From Planctomycetota bacterium (GTDB lineage: Bacteria; Planctomycetota; UBA11346), in NCBI GenBank assembly GCA_023150565.1, contig JAKLKR010000005.1, positions 1 through 64,000 of the forward strand: a stretch of DNA of 64,000 bases, read 5' to 3'. Position 1 is the stretch's first letter. Every line of letters begins with the position of its first letter. Positions 10,606 through 19,916 of this stretch are shown here, one piece after another. The notes beneath the pieces were generated by a model. That model saw only the letters and a list, made by a program, of their open reading frames with translations. It was not told the origin of the DNA and did not search any database. The translations under genes were made by a program, and so were the position numbers.

Positions 10606-11781
10606 TCATCGCGCGTGCTGGCGTGCGCAGTGCAGCAGTTCCTCTGGGCTGGAGGCGCTGCCATCGAGCCAGGCGTCCTCCATCGCGCGCAGGGCCTGGC
10701 CCAGCTGCGGTCCGGGGGCGAATCCCGCCTGGAGCAGGTCCGCCGCCCCCAGCGGGCACCGGCCGCGTTTCCCGGCCAGGTCTTGCCATTGTCTGTAAAT
10801 ATCTGCCTTGTCTGGGTCTAAAGCGGACGCGAAAGCCACCAGCGATGGGTTACGCTGATCCTGCAGATGACGCTGGCGCGCGCCCGCCGGCAGGGCCGCC
10901 AGGGCCGGGGCGGTGGCGATCAGCCAGGGCACATCGCGGCGCCAGCTCGCCGGCGCCGGCTGGACCTGCAGCCAGGCGCGGGCGCCCTCGGCCCCGAGCG
11001 GGTGCAGCCAGGCGGCCAGGGTCGCCTCGCGCGGCGCCAGCCCGAGCCGCTCCAGCACGCTGGCGGCGGGGCCGGGGTCGAGGCCGGGGGTGATCGCCTG
11101 CAGCCGGCCGGCGGCGGCGCACAGGCGGCAGAACGCCGCCCCCGCCCCGCTGTCGAGCGCCTTGCCCAGCTCGGCCACCACCCGCTCGCGGCTGACCCCG
11201 GTGAGATCGCAGGCGCACACCGCCTGCCAGGTGGCGGTCTCGACCGTGAAGCCGAGCACGGCGGCGAAGCGCAGGGCGCGCAGCACGCGCAGGCGGTCCT
11301 CGCCCAGGCGGGCGGCGGCATCGCCCACCGCGCGCACTACCCCGGCGGCGAGATCAGCGCGGCCGCCGACGTGGTCGGCGATGGTGCCGTCACAGGGGTC
11401 GAGGAGCAGGGCGTTGACGGTGAGGTCGCGGCGCTGCACGTCCTCCTGCGCGCTGGCGAAGCGCACCCCGGTGGGACGGCGGCCGTCGATGTACAGGCCG
11501 TCGGCGCGGAAGGTGGCGACCTCGACCTCGTGGCCCGGGGCCAGCACCACCACCACCACCCCGAAGGCCTTGCCCACCGCCACCGTGCGCGGGAACAGGC
11601 GCTCGACCTCCTCGGGCGGGGCGGCGGTGGCTATGTCGATCTCGTCCACCGCGCGTCCGAGCAGCAGGTCGCGCACGGCGCCGCCGGCGATCCAGGATTC
11701 GTGGCCGGCGGCGCGCAGCACGCTGATGACCGCCCGCCCATCGGCCCACACCCCGTCGTGCGGAACCGCCACCCGCTCCAT
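10606..11781 (-). CDS. cca: CCA-adding enzyme / poly(A) polymerase family nucleotidyltransferase
   Basis: A 391-residue class II nucleotidyltransferase that builds or repairs the CCA end of tRNA. The N-terminal head has IAGGAVRDLLLGR (residues about 31-43) and the catalytic aspartates in DEIDIATAAPPEEVE. The neck motif RRDLTVNALLLD and the RLRVLRALRFAAVLGF segment are both typical. The C-terminal third is an RNA-binding tail with weak conservation. It begins 11 nt after the dnaN stop on the same strand, so the two are almost certainly one operon. Whether it adds all three bases or only A cannot be read from the sequence alone. Confidence 0.9.
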   Translation of the reverse strand: MERVAVPHDGVWADGRAVISVLRAAGHESWIAGGAVRDLLLGRAVDEIDIATAAPPEEVERLFPRTVAVGKAFGVVVVVLAPGHEVEVATFRADGLYIDGRRPTGVRFASAQEDVQRRDLTVNALLLDPCDGTIADHVGGRADLAAGVVRAVGDAAARLGEDRLRVLRALRFAAVLGFTVETATWQAVCACDLTGVSRERVVAELGKALDSGAGAAFCRLCAAAGRLQAITPGLDPGPAASVLERLGLAPREATLAAWLHPLGAEGARAWLQVQPAPASWRRDVPWLIATAPALAALPAGARQRHLQDQRNPSLVAFASALDPDKADIYRQWQDLAGKRGRCPLGAADLLQAGFAPGPQLGQALRAMEDAWLDGSASSPEELLHCARQHAR

Positions 11782-11792
11782 CGCCGTCGCCC

Positions 11793-12938
11793 TCAGGTGG
11801 GCAGGCTGATGGGCATGATCAGGTAGGTCACCCCGGGCTCGCGCATCACCAGGCCGCGGCCCATCTCGATGGTTATCTTCTCGCTGCGGTAGGCGCGCAG
11901 CACGTCGCTGAGGTAGTGCGCGTTGAGGCCGAGCTTGATGGTCGAGCCCTCGTAGGCGCAGGTGACCGGGATGCGCACGCTGCCGTTGGTGTAGTTCAGG
12001 TTGCTGAACACCGCCCGGCCGGGATCGAGGGTGAGCACGATGCCGCGGCTGGTCTGGTTGGTCATCAGCGCCGCGCGCCGCACCGCCGACGACAGCTCGG
12101 CGGTGGTGAAGGTCACGGTGGGGTTGCTGCTGGCGGCGAGGGCGCCGCGGTAGCTGGGGAAGGTGCCTTCGACCAGGCGGCCGGACAGCTCCGCCTGCAG
12201 GCCGTCATCCATCGCCAGGCGGGCGAACACCGTGCGTCCGGCGAAGGCCAGCTCGATGCTGGCCGGCTTGGCGGCGCCGACGATGCGCTGCAGGTGGGAC
12301 ACCACCCCGCTCGGCAGCACCGCCTGCACCGTGCCGCCATCGGCCAGGGCGAAGGACTCGTTGCGCTCCAGCGCCTCGCCCAGCACCTTGCCGTCGGTGG
12401 CGGCGCACACGATCTCGCCACCGCCGATGGAGAGCAGCAGGCCGGACAGCACCGCGCTGGTACGGTCCTTGTCCATGGCGAAGGAGGTCTGGCGCAGCAT
12501 CTCCTCGAAGCGCGCCCCGGCGATGGCGAAGGGGGTGACATCGGCGGGGAAGGCCGACACCGGCGGCAGGGTCTCGCCGATGACCGCAGGAATGTCGTAT
12601 TCGCCGTCGGCCAGCTCCACATGCAGCACCCGGCTGTCGCCGCGGCTCTGCAGTTCCAGGCTGACGGTGGCCGAGGACGATTCCTTGACGATGGCGGCGA
12701 TCTGGCGCGCGCTCACCACCGCCTGCCCCGGCGAACGCACCTCGACCCGGCGCACCACGCAGCGCAGGCTGACCTGCTGGTCGGTGGCCACCACTTCGAG
12801 GTGAGCGGCCTTGGCATCGAGCAGCAGGTTGGTGAGGATGGGTTTGGTGCTGTTGGCAGGCACCACCGCATCAGCCGCCTGGATGGCGGTGAGGAAGTGC
12901 TGACGGTCACAGTGGAGTGCGAGCGATCCTTCGGACAT
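11793..12938 (-). CDS. dnaN: DNA polymerase III sliding clamp (beta subunit)
   Basis: A 381-residue ring-forming clamp that tethers the replicative polymerase. Three repeated clamp domains are recognisable, with VVPANSTKPILTNLLLDA near residue 25, the central SFAMDKDRTSAVLSGLLLSI, and the C-terminal end VTYLIMPISLPT. The last is the usual C-terminal signature (family form LIMPMRL). The ORF track extends 52 codons upstream, but the Met of MSEGSLALHC matches the family N-terminus, and a consensus -35 (TTGACA) lies just upstream. It is followed by cca. dnaA and recF are not in the window, so this dnaN is not in the classical origin cluster here. Confidence 0.96.
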   Translation of the reverse strand: MSEGSLALHCDRQHFLTAIQAADAVVPANSTKPILTNLLLDAKAAHLEVVATDQQVSLRCVVRRVEVRSPGQAVVSARQIAAIVKESSSATVSLELQSRGDSRVLHVELADGEYDIPAVIGETLPPVSAFPADVTPFAIAGARFEEMLRQTSFAMDKDRTSAVLSGLLLSIGGGEIVCAATDGKVLGEALERNESFALADGGTVQAVLPSGVVSHLQRIVGAAKPASIELAFAGRTVFARLAMDDGLQAELSGRLVEGTFPSYRGALAASSNPTVTFTTAELSSAVRRAALMTNQTSRGIVLTLDPGRAVFSNLNYTNGSVRIPVTCAYEGSTIKLGLNAHYLSDVLRAYRSEKITIEMGRGLVMREPGVTYLIMPISLPT

Positions 12939-12948
12939 GATCGTCAAT

Positions 12949-12976
12949 CTTCTACCGTCACCCTCAGCGATGTCAA
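12949..12976 (-). promoter_or_regulatory. Putative dnaN promoter
   Basis: On the minus strand a perfect TTGACA (12971-12976) is followed after 16 bp by TAGAAG (12949-12954), 10 nt before the dnaN ATG. The surrounding about 100 bp are distinctly AT-richer than the rest of the window, as expected for a promoter region between divergent genes. Confidence 0.55.
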
Positions 12977-13102
12977 AACCTTCAGTATTTCGTAAAGTAC
13001 GGTACGACATACACTTAGGAAACAGGAGCAAAGTCAGCAACGGTGCATCTGCTGAGCATCGTGGACAGGGGCGGGGCGGGGCCACCATGCGCATTGTCAG
13101 CC

Positions 13103-13558
13103 ATGGTCAGTAAAACCATCCTTCACACAGCGACCCTCGCGTTGCTGTACAGCGCCCTGACGGGGTGCGCAGGTGGCCGTCCGGGCGAGGCGGCCTCCGG
13201 CGACAAGGGTGCGTCACCAGCCGTGAGCCAGGCGATGAACAGCAGCGATACCGCCGATCTCGACCGCATCATCGCCGAGAATCCCGCCGCCGCCAATGTC
13301 GCGGAACTGCGCCGCCTGCGCAATGCCGTGCAGGACAGCCGCCGCGAGCAGACCACCGATGCGCAGAAGGACCGCCTGGGCTGGCAGGAGCGCGATCCCC
13401 ACGACCGCCGGCGGATGATCGAGGTGGCCAAGCCCGACCGCCTGGTGATGCGCCCGCGCCGCACCCTGGACAAGCTCGAACTGCGTCCCGGGGGCAAGGA
13501 CGACCCCTTCGCCAACGCGATGGAATTCGGTCCGATGCGCGTAGATCCGCTCTATTGA
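13103..13558 (+). CDS. Small predicted lipoprotein, function unknown
   Basis: A 151-residue protein. The start at MVSKTILHTATLALLYS gives a short basic end, a hydrophobic stretch and a lipobox LTGC with Cys near residue 20, so it is probably a lipoprotein anchored by signal peptidase II. The mature part is hydrophilic and Asp/Arg-rich, with helical character (DLDRIIAENPAAANVAELRRLRNAV), and ends DPFANAMEFGPMRVDPLY. No domain is recognised. It is divergent from dnaN, sharing an AT-rich intergenic space, and its 3' end overlaps the convergent unknown gene by 7 bp. The longer ORF-track start at 13043 would bury the signal peptide and is rejected. Confidence 0.65.
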   Translation: MVSKTILHTATLALLYSALTGCAGGRPGEAASGDKGASPAVSQAMNSSDTADLDRIIAENPAAANVAELRRLRNAVQDSRREQTTDAQKDRLGWQERDPHDRRRMIEVAKPDRLVMRPRRTLDKLELRPGGKDDPFANAMEFGPMRVDPLY

Positions 13559-14061
13559 GGCAGCGCTTCGCCGACCGTGATGATCGACAGCAGCGCCTGC
13601 TGCACGCGCGCGATGTCGGCCTCGGTCATGCCGGGGTCGCCCAGGCGCCAGCGGGCGTGGTCCTCCTTGTCCTCCAGCACCAGTTCCGCGCGCGTGCCCT
13701 CGGGATGGGCGTCGAGACGGAAGGCGCGCGCACGCACCAGGCACAGCGCCACCACGTAGCACAGGCACTGCTCGGGGCGGCGCGGGATATCGCGCAGGTC
13801 GACGAACAGCTTGCGCAGCACGCCGATGTCGAGCTTGACCTGGCGGCGATTCTCCTGCGGCTTGGGAACGCGCTGGCGCCACCAGCTGACGAAGCCGGCG
13901 CGGTCGGCGGTCTCCCAGCATTCCTCGCTGAAATCCCGGCGCGCGAAGGTGGTGTCCGGATTGGCCACCAGCCCGGAGAAGAACACCTCGCCGGGCGCCA
14001 GCGCGCGGCCGCTGGCGGCGCAGGTGAGGGTCGAAGCCGAGATCTTGCCGTCCCAGTCCAC
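13552..14061 (-). CDS. Unknown protein (169 aa)
   Basis: A predicted soluble protein of 169 residues with no recognised domain. It begins VDWDGKISASTLTCAASG and has a recurring Phe/Trp-Arg pattern in the middle (FVSWWRQRVPKP). The C-terminus is a charged region ending in ITVGEALPQ. Codon use matches neighbours. The start is set at a GTG because the reading frame upstream runs antisense through mutL, and because the GTG is preceded by a promoter-like block. That block is nearly identical to the one in front of the gene at 57279. It is divergent from mutL; the two starts are 88 bp apart. No function is inferred. Confidence 0.55.
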   Translation of the reverse strand: MDWDGKISASTLTCAASGRALAPGEVFFSGLVANPDTTFARRDFSEECWETADRAGFVSWWRQRVPKPQENRRQVKLDIGVLRKLFVDLRDIPRRPEQCLCYVVALCLVRARAFRLDAHPEGTRAELVLEDKEDHARWRLGDPGMTEADIARVQQALLSIITVGEALPQ

Positions 14062-14096
14062 GGGCGGGGATGGTCGCCCTCGCAGACGGGTGGCAA
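14062..14096 (-). promoter_or_regulatory. Leaderless promoter block, twin of 57280-57314
   Basis: Reading on the minus strand, TTGCCA (14091-14096), 15 bp and GACCAT (14070-14075) end 8 nt before the GTG at 14061. The 18 bases next to the start codon (14062-14079) are identical to 57280-57297, and the TTGCCACC box lies at the same offset in both. No Shine-Dalgarno is present. Confidence 0.65.
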
Positions 14097-14116
14097 GGAC
14101 GATGCCCAGGCCCGGC

Positions 14117-14143
14117 TTCCAAATCCCGCCAGCGCCCGACATT
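14117..14143 (+). promoter_or_regulatory. Putative leaderless promoter of mutL
   Basis: TTCCAA (14117-14122), 15 bp, GACATT (14138-14143), then 6 nt to the ATG at 14150. The arrangement favours 14150 over the in-frame ATG at 14102. Confidence 0.45.
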
Positions 14144-14149
14144 CCCGCC

Positions 14150-15970
14150 ATGCCCGGCGAGCCCCCCGAGATCATCCAGCTGCCCGAGGCGGTGGCCAAC
14201 CAGATCGCCGCCGGCGAGGTGGTCGAACGGCCGGCGGCGGTGGTGAAGGAGCTGGCCGAGAACAGCCTGGATGCCGGCGCCACCCGGGTGACGGTGCGCA
14301 TCGCCGATGGCGGCCGCCGCCTGGTGGAAGTCGAGGACGACGGCCACGGCATGCGCCCCGAGGACCTGCGCCGCGCCCTCGGCCGGCACGCCACCAGCAA
14401 GCTGCGCTCGGCCGACGACCTCTTCCGCATCGCCACCCTCGGCTTCCGCGGCGAGGCCCTGCCGTCGATCGCGGCGGTGAGCGAGCTCGAGCTGGTGTCG
14501 CGGCCGCACGCCGCCCCCGGCGGCTGGCGGCTGGCCCTGGCCGGCGGCCAGGAGACCGCCTTCGCCCCCTGCGCCGCCGCCCCCGGCACCCGCATCGCGG
14601 TGCGCAACCTGTTCTGGAACGTGCCGGCGCGGCTGAAGTTCCTCAAGAGCGAGGCCTCCGAGGCCGGTCACGTCACCGACCAGGTGCTGCGCCTGGCCTT
14701 ATCGCATCCCCAGACCGCCTTCCGCCTGGAATCCCAGGACGAGGCGGTGCTCGACCTGCCGGGGGCGGCCGACCTCGCCCAGCGCATCCGCGCGCTGTTC
14801 GGCGCCGGCTTCGCCGACGGCCTGCTGCCGGTGGCGAGCGCGGGCGGGGCGATGGAGGTGACCGGCTTCGTCGCCCATCCGCGCGAGGCCAAGCCCACCA
14901 GCAAGCGCCAGTACCTGTTCCTCAACGGCCGCTTCGTGCGCGACAAGCTGCTGCTGGCGGCGGTGCGCGAGGGCTTCAAGGGCTTCCTCGAGCCGCGCCT
15001 GCACGGGGCGGTGGTGCTGCACCTCGATCTCGATCCCGCCCAGGTCGACGTCAACGTGCACCCGACCAAGGCCGAGGTGCGCTTCCGCTCAGAGGGCGAG
15101 GTGTTCGCCCTGGTCAGCCGCGCCATCCAGGACGCCCTCACCGGCGCCGAGCGCGCGCCAACCCCCCTGCTCGACGCCGCCGAGCGCGCCGGCGGCGCGG
15201 TGGTGCAGCGCATCGTGGTCAAGCCGGCCGCCCCACCCCCGACCGTGGTGGTGCAGGAGCGCTTCCTGCCGCCGGAGCCGCCCCCGGTCGCGCCCGGCGC
15301 GCCGCAGGTGCTGCCGCCGCCGCCCCGCCCGGCGCGCGCCCAGGAACCGGCCCCGGCCTACCAGGCGGCGCCGCCGCCTGCCCCCGTGCCGGCCGCCCCC
15401 CCTGGTCCGCGCATCCGCCAGGTGGTGCAGCTCGCCGACACCTTCCTGCTGATCGAGACCGAGCGCGGCATCCGCCTGGTCGACCAGCACGCCCTGCACG
15501 AGAAGGCGCTGCTGGCGCTGCTCGATCCCGCGGTCGGCGACGCCGCCCGCGACGGCCGCCAGGAGCTGCTGGTGCCACGCCTGGTCGACCTGGCGGCGCA
15601 CGAGGTGGCGGCGGTGAAGCCGCACCTGGCCGAGCTGGCGGCCTTCGGCATCGAGGCCGAGGTGTTCGGCCCCACCCAGCTGGCGGTGCGCGCCCACCCG
15701 CCGCGGCTCAGGCGCCTGGACTGGGTGCGCTTCTTCGCCGACCTCGCCGCCGACGGCGCGGCGCGCACCGCCGAGGCGCTGCGCGAGCGCTTCCGCCACC
15801 GCGCCGCCTGCCATGCCGCGGTCAAGGCCGGCCAGCGCCTGTCGCCCGACGAGCAGCGCGAGCTGGCCGAGCTGCTGTTCCGCGTCGACGGGCTCGAACA
15901 CTGCCCGCACGGCCGGCCCACCACCCTCGACCTGACCTTCGCCGACCTGGCCAAGAGGTTCCAACGATGA
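14150..15970 (+). CDS. mutL: DNA mismatch repair protein MutL
   Basis: A 606-residue GHKL ATPase that couples mismatch recognition by MutS to strand removal. The N-terminal ATPase motifs are clear: NSLDAGA (about residue 38), EDDGHGM (about 62) and GFRGEALPSIAAVS (about 100). VDVNVHPTKAEVRF (about 300) ends the transducer domain. A Pro/Ala-rich linker of about 100 residues precedes the C-terminal dimerisation domain. That domain carries DQHALHE (about 444), ACHAAVKAG (about 553) and CPHGRPTTL (about 584), the three endonuclease motifs. The first is incomplete: the final Glu of DQHAxxExxxxE is Ala. The start was chosen to match the family N-terminus. The stop overlaps the next gene's ATG (ATGA). 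Confidence 0.95.
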   Translation: MPGEPPEIIQLPEAVANQIAAGEVVERPAAVVKELAENSLDAGATRVTVRIADGGRRLVEVEDDGHGMRPEDLRRALGRHATSKLRSADDLFRIATLGFRGEALPSIAAVSELELVSRPHAAPGGWRLALAGGQETAFAPCAAAPGTRIAVRNLFWNVPARLKFLKSEASEAGHVTDQVLRLALSHPQTAFRLESQDEAVLDLPGAADLAQRIRALFGAGFADGLLPVASAGGAMEVTGFVAHPREAKPTSKRQYLFLNGRFVRDKLLLAAVREGFKGFLEPRLHGAVVLHLDLDPAQVDVNVHPTKAEVRFRSEGEVFALVSRAIQDALTGAERAPTPLLDAAERAGGAVVQRIVVKPAAPPPTVVVQERFLPPEPPPVAPGAPQVLPPPPRPARAQEPAPAYQAAPPPAPVPAAPPGPRIRQVVQLADTFLLIETERGIRLVDQHALHEKALLALLDPAVGDAARDGRQELLVPRLVDLAAHEVAAVKPHLAELAAFGIEAEVFGPTQLAVRAHPPRLRRLDWVRFFADLAADGAARTAEALRERFRHRAACHAAVKAGQRLSPDEQRELAELLFRVDGLEHCPHGRPTTLDLTFADLAKRFQR

Positions 15971-17244
15971 GCGCGTCCGCCGCCGACTCCCTCTGCCGCT
16001 TCATCGACGCCGCGCCGGCGCCGGTGTTCGCCGCCAACGCCCTGGTCGAGACCCTCGCCGGCGCCGGCTTCGCCCAGCTCGATCCCGCCGCCCCGCGCTG
16101 GGACCTCGGGCCTGGCGGCTGGATGGTGCGGCGCGGCAACGCGGTGGTGGCCTTCCGCCTGCGTTCGCGCCGGATCGCGCGCCTGGCCCTGGTCGGGGCC
16201 CATGTCGACAGCCCGCACCTGCGGCTCAAACCCAACGCCGCCTATGCCTGCGAGGGCTGCCTGCAGCTGGGGGTCGAGGTCTATGGCGGCGCCCTGCTCA
16301 ACAGCTGGCTTGACCGCGATCTCGGCCTGGCCGGCAGCGTCGCCCTGCGCGACGGGCGGCTGCGGGCGGTGCGCCTGCACCGCGCCCTCGCCCGCGTCGC
16401 CCAGCTCGCCATCCACCTCGACCGCAAGATCAACGACGACGGGCTCAAGCTGAACCCGCAGTCGCACCTGGCGCCGCTGTGGGGGCTGGCGGGCAAGGAT
16501 GCCGACGCCGCCGGCGAGCTGCGCGCGCTGCTCGCCGAGGCCGCCGGCTGCGCCGCCGACGAGATCGCCGGCCACGACCTGGCGCTCTACGACCTCACCC
16601 CGGCGGCCACCGGCGGGGCGCGCGGCGAACTGCTGTTCGCCGGCCGGCTCGACAACCTGGCCAGCTGCCATGCCGGGCTGTGCGCGCTGCTGGCGGCCGG
16701 CGAAGGCCCCGAGGACGTGCTGCCGGTGCTGGCCTGCTTCGACCATGAAGAGGTGGGCTCGGCCTCGGCCACCGGTGCCGAGGGCCCGGCCCTGGCCCAC
16801 ACCCTGGAGCGCATCGCCCTCGCCCTCGGCATCGGGCGCGAGGCCTGGCTGGCGGCCCTGGCCGGTTCGCTGATGGTGAGCGCCGACATGGCGCACGCGG
16901 TGCACCCCAACTGGCCCGAGCGCCACGAGCCCCGCCACAAGCCGCGCCTGGGCGGCGGTCCGGTGCTCAAGAGCAACGCCAACCAGCGCTACGCCACCGG
17001 CGCCGCCGGTGCCGCGCGCATCCGCGCCCTGGCGCGCGCCGCCCAGGTGCCGCTGCAGGACTTCGTCGCCCGCACCGACCTCGGCTGCGGCTCGACCATC
17101 GGCCCGGCGGTGGCGGCCGGGCTGGGGCTGGAGGTGGTCGACCTGGGTTCGCCCATGCTGTCGATGCACTCGGCGCGCGAATGCGCGGCCGGGGCCGACC
17201 AGGTGGCGATGATCGCGCTGCTGACCGCGGTGCTGCGCGGCTAA
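15967..17244 (+). CDS. apeB: M18-family aminopeptidase
   Basis: A 425-residue di-zinc aminopeptidase that removes N-terminal, often acidic, residues from peptides in the cytoplasm. The metal and catalytic motifs are in order. GAHVDSPHLRLKP comes near residue 78, then SWLDRDLGLAGSV, then FDHEEVGSASATGAEGP near 257. SADMAHAVHPNW follows, then GCGSTIGPAVAAGLG, and finally MLSMHSARE near 397, which provides a His ligand. Length is normal for the bacterial M18 branch. It is translationally coupled to mutL through a 4-bp ATGA overlap; no functional link between the two is known. It ends 13 bp before a family A repeat element. Confidence 0.9.
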   Translation: MSASAADSLCRFIDAAPAPVFAANALVETLAGAGFAQLDPAAPRWDLGPGGWMVRRGNAVVAFRLRSRRIARLALVGAHVDSPHLRLKPNAAYACEGCLQLGVEVYGGALLNSWLDRDLGLAGSVALRDGRLRAVRLHRALARVAQLAIHLDRKINDDGLKLNPQSHLAPLWGLAGKDADAAGELRALLAEAAGCAADEIAGHDLALYDLTPAATGGARGELLFAGRLDNLASCHAGLCALLAAGEGPEDVLPVLACFDHEEVGSASATGAEGPALAHTLERIALALGIGREAWLAALAGSLMVSADMAHAVHPNWPERHEPRHKPRLGGGPVLKSNANQRYATGAAGAARIRALARAAQVPLQDFVARTDLGCGSTIGPAVAAGLGLEVVDLGSPMLSMHSARECAAGADQVAMIALLTAVLRG

Positions 17245-17257
17245 GCCGGAATCCGGA

Positions 17258-17390
17258 GACTCGACCGCCACGACGCGGCGACGCCACGGCCCGAAAGGGG
17301 CTTCTGCCGACGTCCCGTACCACCCGACGGGTGAAGGCGACACGCGCTCGAAGCCCATTGCTCGTGGCGTCGTGGCGGTGATCCCTCTGC
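17258..17390. repeat. Family A inverted-repeat element without gene
   Basis: A left end at about 17261-17289 and a right end at about 17363-17384 are imperfect inverted repeats of the same sequence that bounds the GxxExxY cassette. The roughly 75-bp interior contains a small CACCCGACGGGTG palindrome also present in the copy at 47987. It fills the convergent space between apeB and the unknown gene at 17406. Confidence 0.75.
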
Positions 17391-17405
17391 GCTACCCAGG
17401 CTGAA

Positions 17406-18260
17406 TCAGGCCGCGGGGCCGCCCGGCCGGCGGGGCGAGAGCAGGTACTTGCGGATGCTGGCGAAGGCGCGGCTGAGGTCGCGGCTGGTCTTGAGCACCG
17501 CGCAGGCGTCCTTGACCTCGCTGTCGCCGCTGTGCTCGGCCAGGCTGGCGACGAAGCGCACCACCGCGGCGGCGCCGTAGCGGGCGTCCTCGACATAGGT
17601 CATGATGCGGAACACGTTGAAGCGCACGTCGGGCGGGCGGCGCAGGAGCAGGGCGGGGAACAGCGGCGCCAGGCGCACCGGGGCCAGGCTCCTGCTGTAG
17701 GTCTTGGCCACCGTCTCCAGGGTGCCGCCCTGGCGCTGGGCCTCGCCGCCGAACTCCGGCTCGGGCCATTCCGAGATCCGTCCCAGGCAGTCGAGGATGC
17801 GTTCCAGCCCCTCGGGGGTCTGGGCCAGGTCGGGCATCTCGGCCTGGTGGTCGCTCAGCCATTGGCGGGCCTGGGCGTCGAGGATGCGCATCGACTTGAT
17901 GAACTGCTTGAAGCGCTGGAACTCCCGCCAGTCGCCGAGCAGGAAGAAGTCGCGCGCCACCAGCAGCTCGACCGGCGCCGCCTTGGGATCGTGCTGGGGG
18001 GTGCGCAGCTGGCGGCTCAGCCAGCACAGCACCTTCTCGCCCTTGCCGTAGGTCTGCTTGATCGAGACCTGGTTGTCGAACACGTACTTGCGCTCGAGGT
18101 AGATGGGATCCGGCACCTCGCGGGTGCGGACCACGAACATCGCCTCCTGGAGCTGCTCGTGGTGGCGGTTCTCCATCGGCCCGGAGAGGGTCAGCAGGTT
18201 CTCGGCCAGGCCCACCTGGGTGATGAGCTGCTCATCGAGGACCGCACCCTTGCTGCTCAT
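17406..18260 (-). CDS. Unknown protein (284 aa)
   Basis: A predicted cytoplasmic protein with no signal peptide or membrane segment and no family that I recognise. It is mixed alpha/beta in character: the first 60 residues contain VLDEQLITQVGLAENLLTLSG. The middle has LLVARDFFLLGDWREFQRFKQFIKSMRILD. The last third is Arg-rich helices (RIMTYVEDARYGAAAVVRFVASLAEHSGDSEVKDACAVLKTSRDLSRAFASIRKYLL, shown in part). The start is placed at MSSKGAVLDEQL, 7 nt after a CATACT box. The gene is divergent from gltX, and the two starts are 88 bp apart. Confidence 0.6.
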   Translation of the reverse strand: MSSKGAVLDEQLITQVGLAENLLTLSGPMENRHHEQLQEAMFVVRTREVPDPIYLERKYVFDNQVSIKQTYGKGEKVLCWLSRQLRTPQHDPKAAPVELLVARDFFLLGDWREFQRFKQFIKSMRILDAQARQWLSDHQAEMPDLAQTPEGLERILDCLGRISEWPEPEFGGEAQRQGGTLETVAKTYSRSLAPVRLAPLFPALLLRRPPDVRFNVFRIMTYVEDARYGAAAVVRFVASLAEHSGDSEVKDACAVLKTSRDLSRAFASIRKYLLSPRRPGGPAA

Positions 18261-18267
18261 GGGCGGC

Positions 18268-18295
18268 AGTATGCGGGGCGGCGGCGGATGCGGAA
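18268..18295 (-). promoter_or_regulatory. Putative leaderless promoter of the 17406-18260 gene
   Basis: On the minus strand TTCCGC (18290-18295), 16 bp, CATACT (18268-18273), then 7 nt to the ATG at 18260. Confidence 0.4.
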
Positions 18296-18311
18296 GGGGT
18301 CGCCGCCGCCA

Positions 18312-18338
18312 TTGCGCCGCAGGCGCAGCGGGAACACT
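18312..18338 (+). promoter_or_regulatory. Putative leaderless promoter of gltX
   Basis: TTGCGC (18312-18317), 15 bp, AACACT (18333-18338), then 10 nt to the ATG at 18349. There is no Shine-Dalgarno. Confidence 0.5.
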
Positions 18339-18348
18339 CCCGCCCACC

Positions 18349-19839
<1,491 letters not shown>

Positions 19840-19852
19840 CACCCTGTGCCAC

Positions 19853-19882
19853 AGCCGGCGGCCGCGCGCGTGGCCGCCGGCT
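19853..19882 (+). terminator. Possible terminator hairpin after gltX
   Basis: An 11-bp perfect GC stem (19853-19863 with 19872-19882) starts 13 nt past the gltX stop. There is no U-rich tail, so termination would be weak or factor-dependent. Its right arm overlaps the CTGCGC box of the next promoter candidate. Confidence 0.5.
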
Positions 19883-19907
19883 GCGCGTCGGCACCGCCGG
19901 CCACGCT
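19881..19907 (+). promoter_or_regulatory. Putative leaderless promoter of the TIGR03790 gene
   Basis: CTGCGC (19881-19886), 15 bp, CACGCT (19902-19907), then 9 nt to the ATG at 19917. A weaker match than the others. Confidence 0.35.
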
Positions 19908-19916
19908 GCGCCGCCC

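Noticed and set aside
12939-13094. N-terminal extension of dnaN in the ORF track
   Set aside because: It contains the likely promoter (TTGACA) and does not resemble the clamp N-terminus.
13552-14646. 364-aa form of the unknown minus-strand gene
   Set aside because: The first 195 codons are antisense to the mutL ATPase motifs; a GTG with a promoter block at 14061 is a better start.
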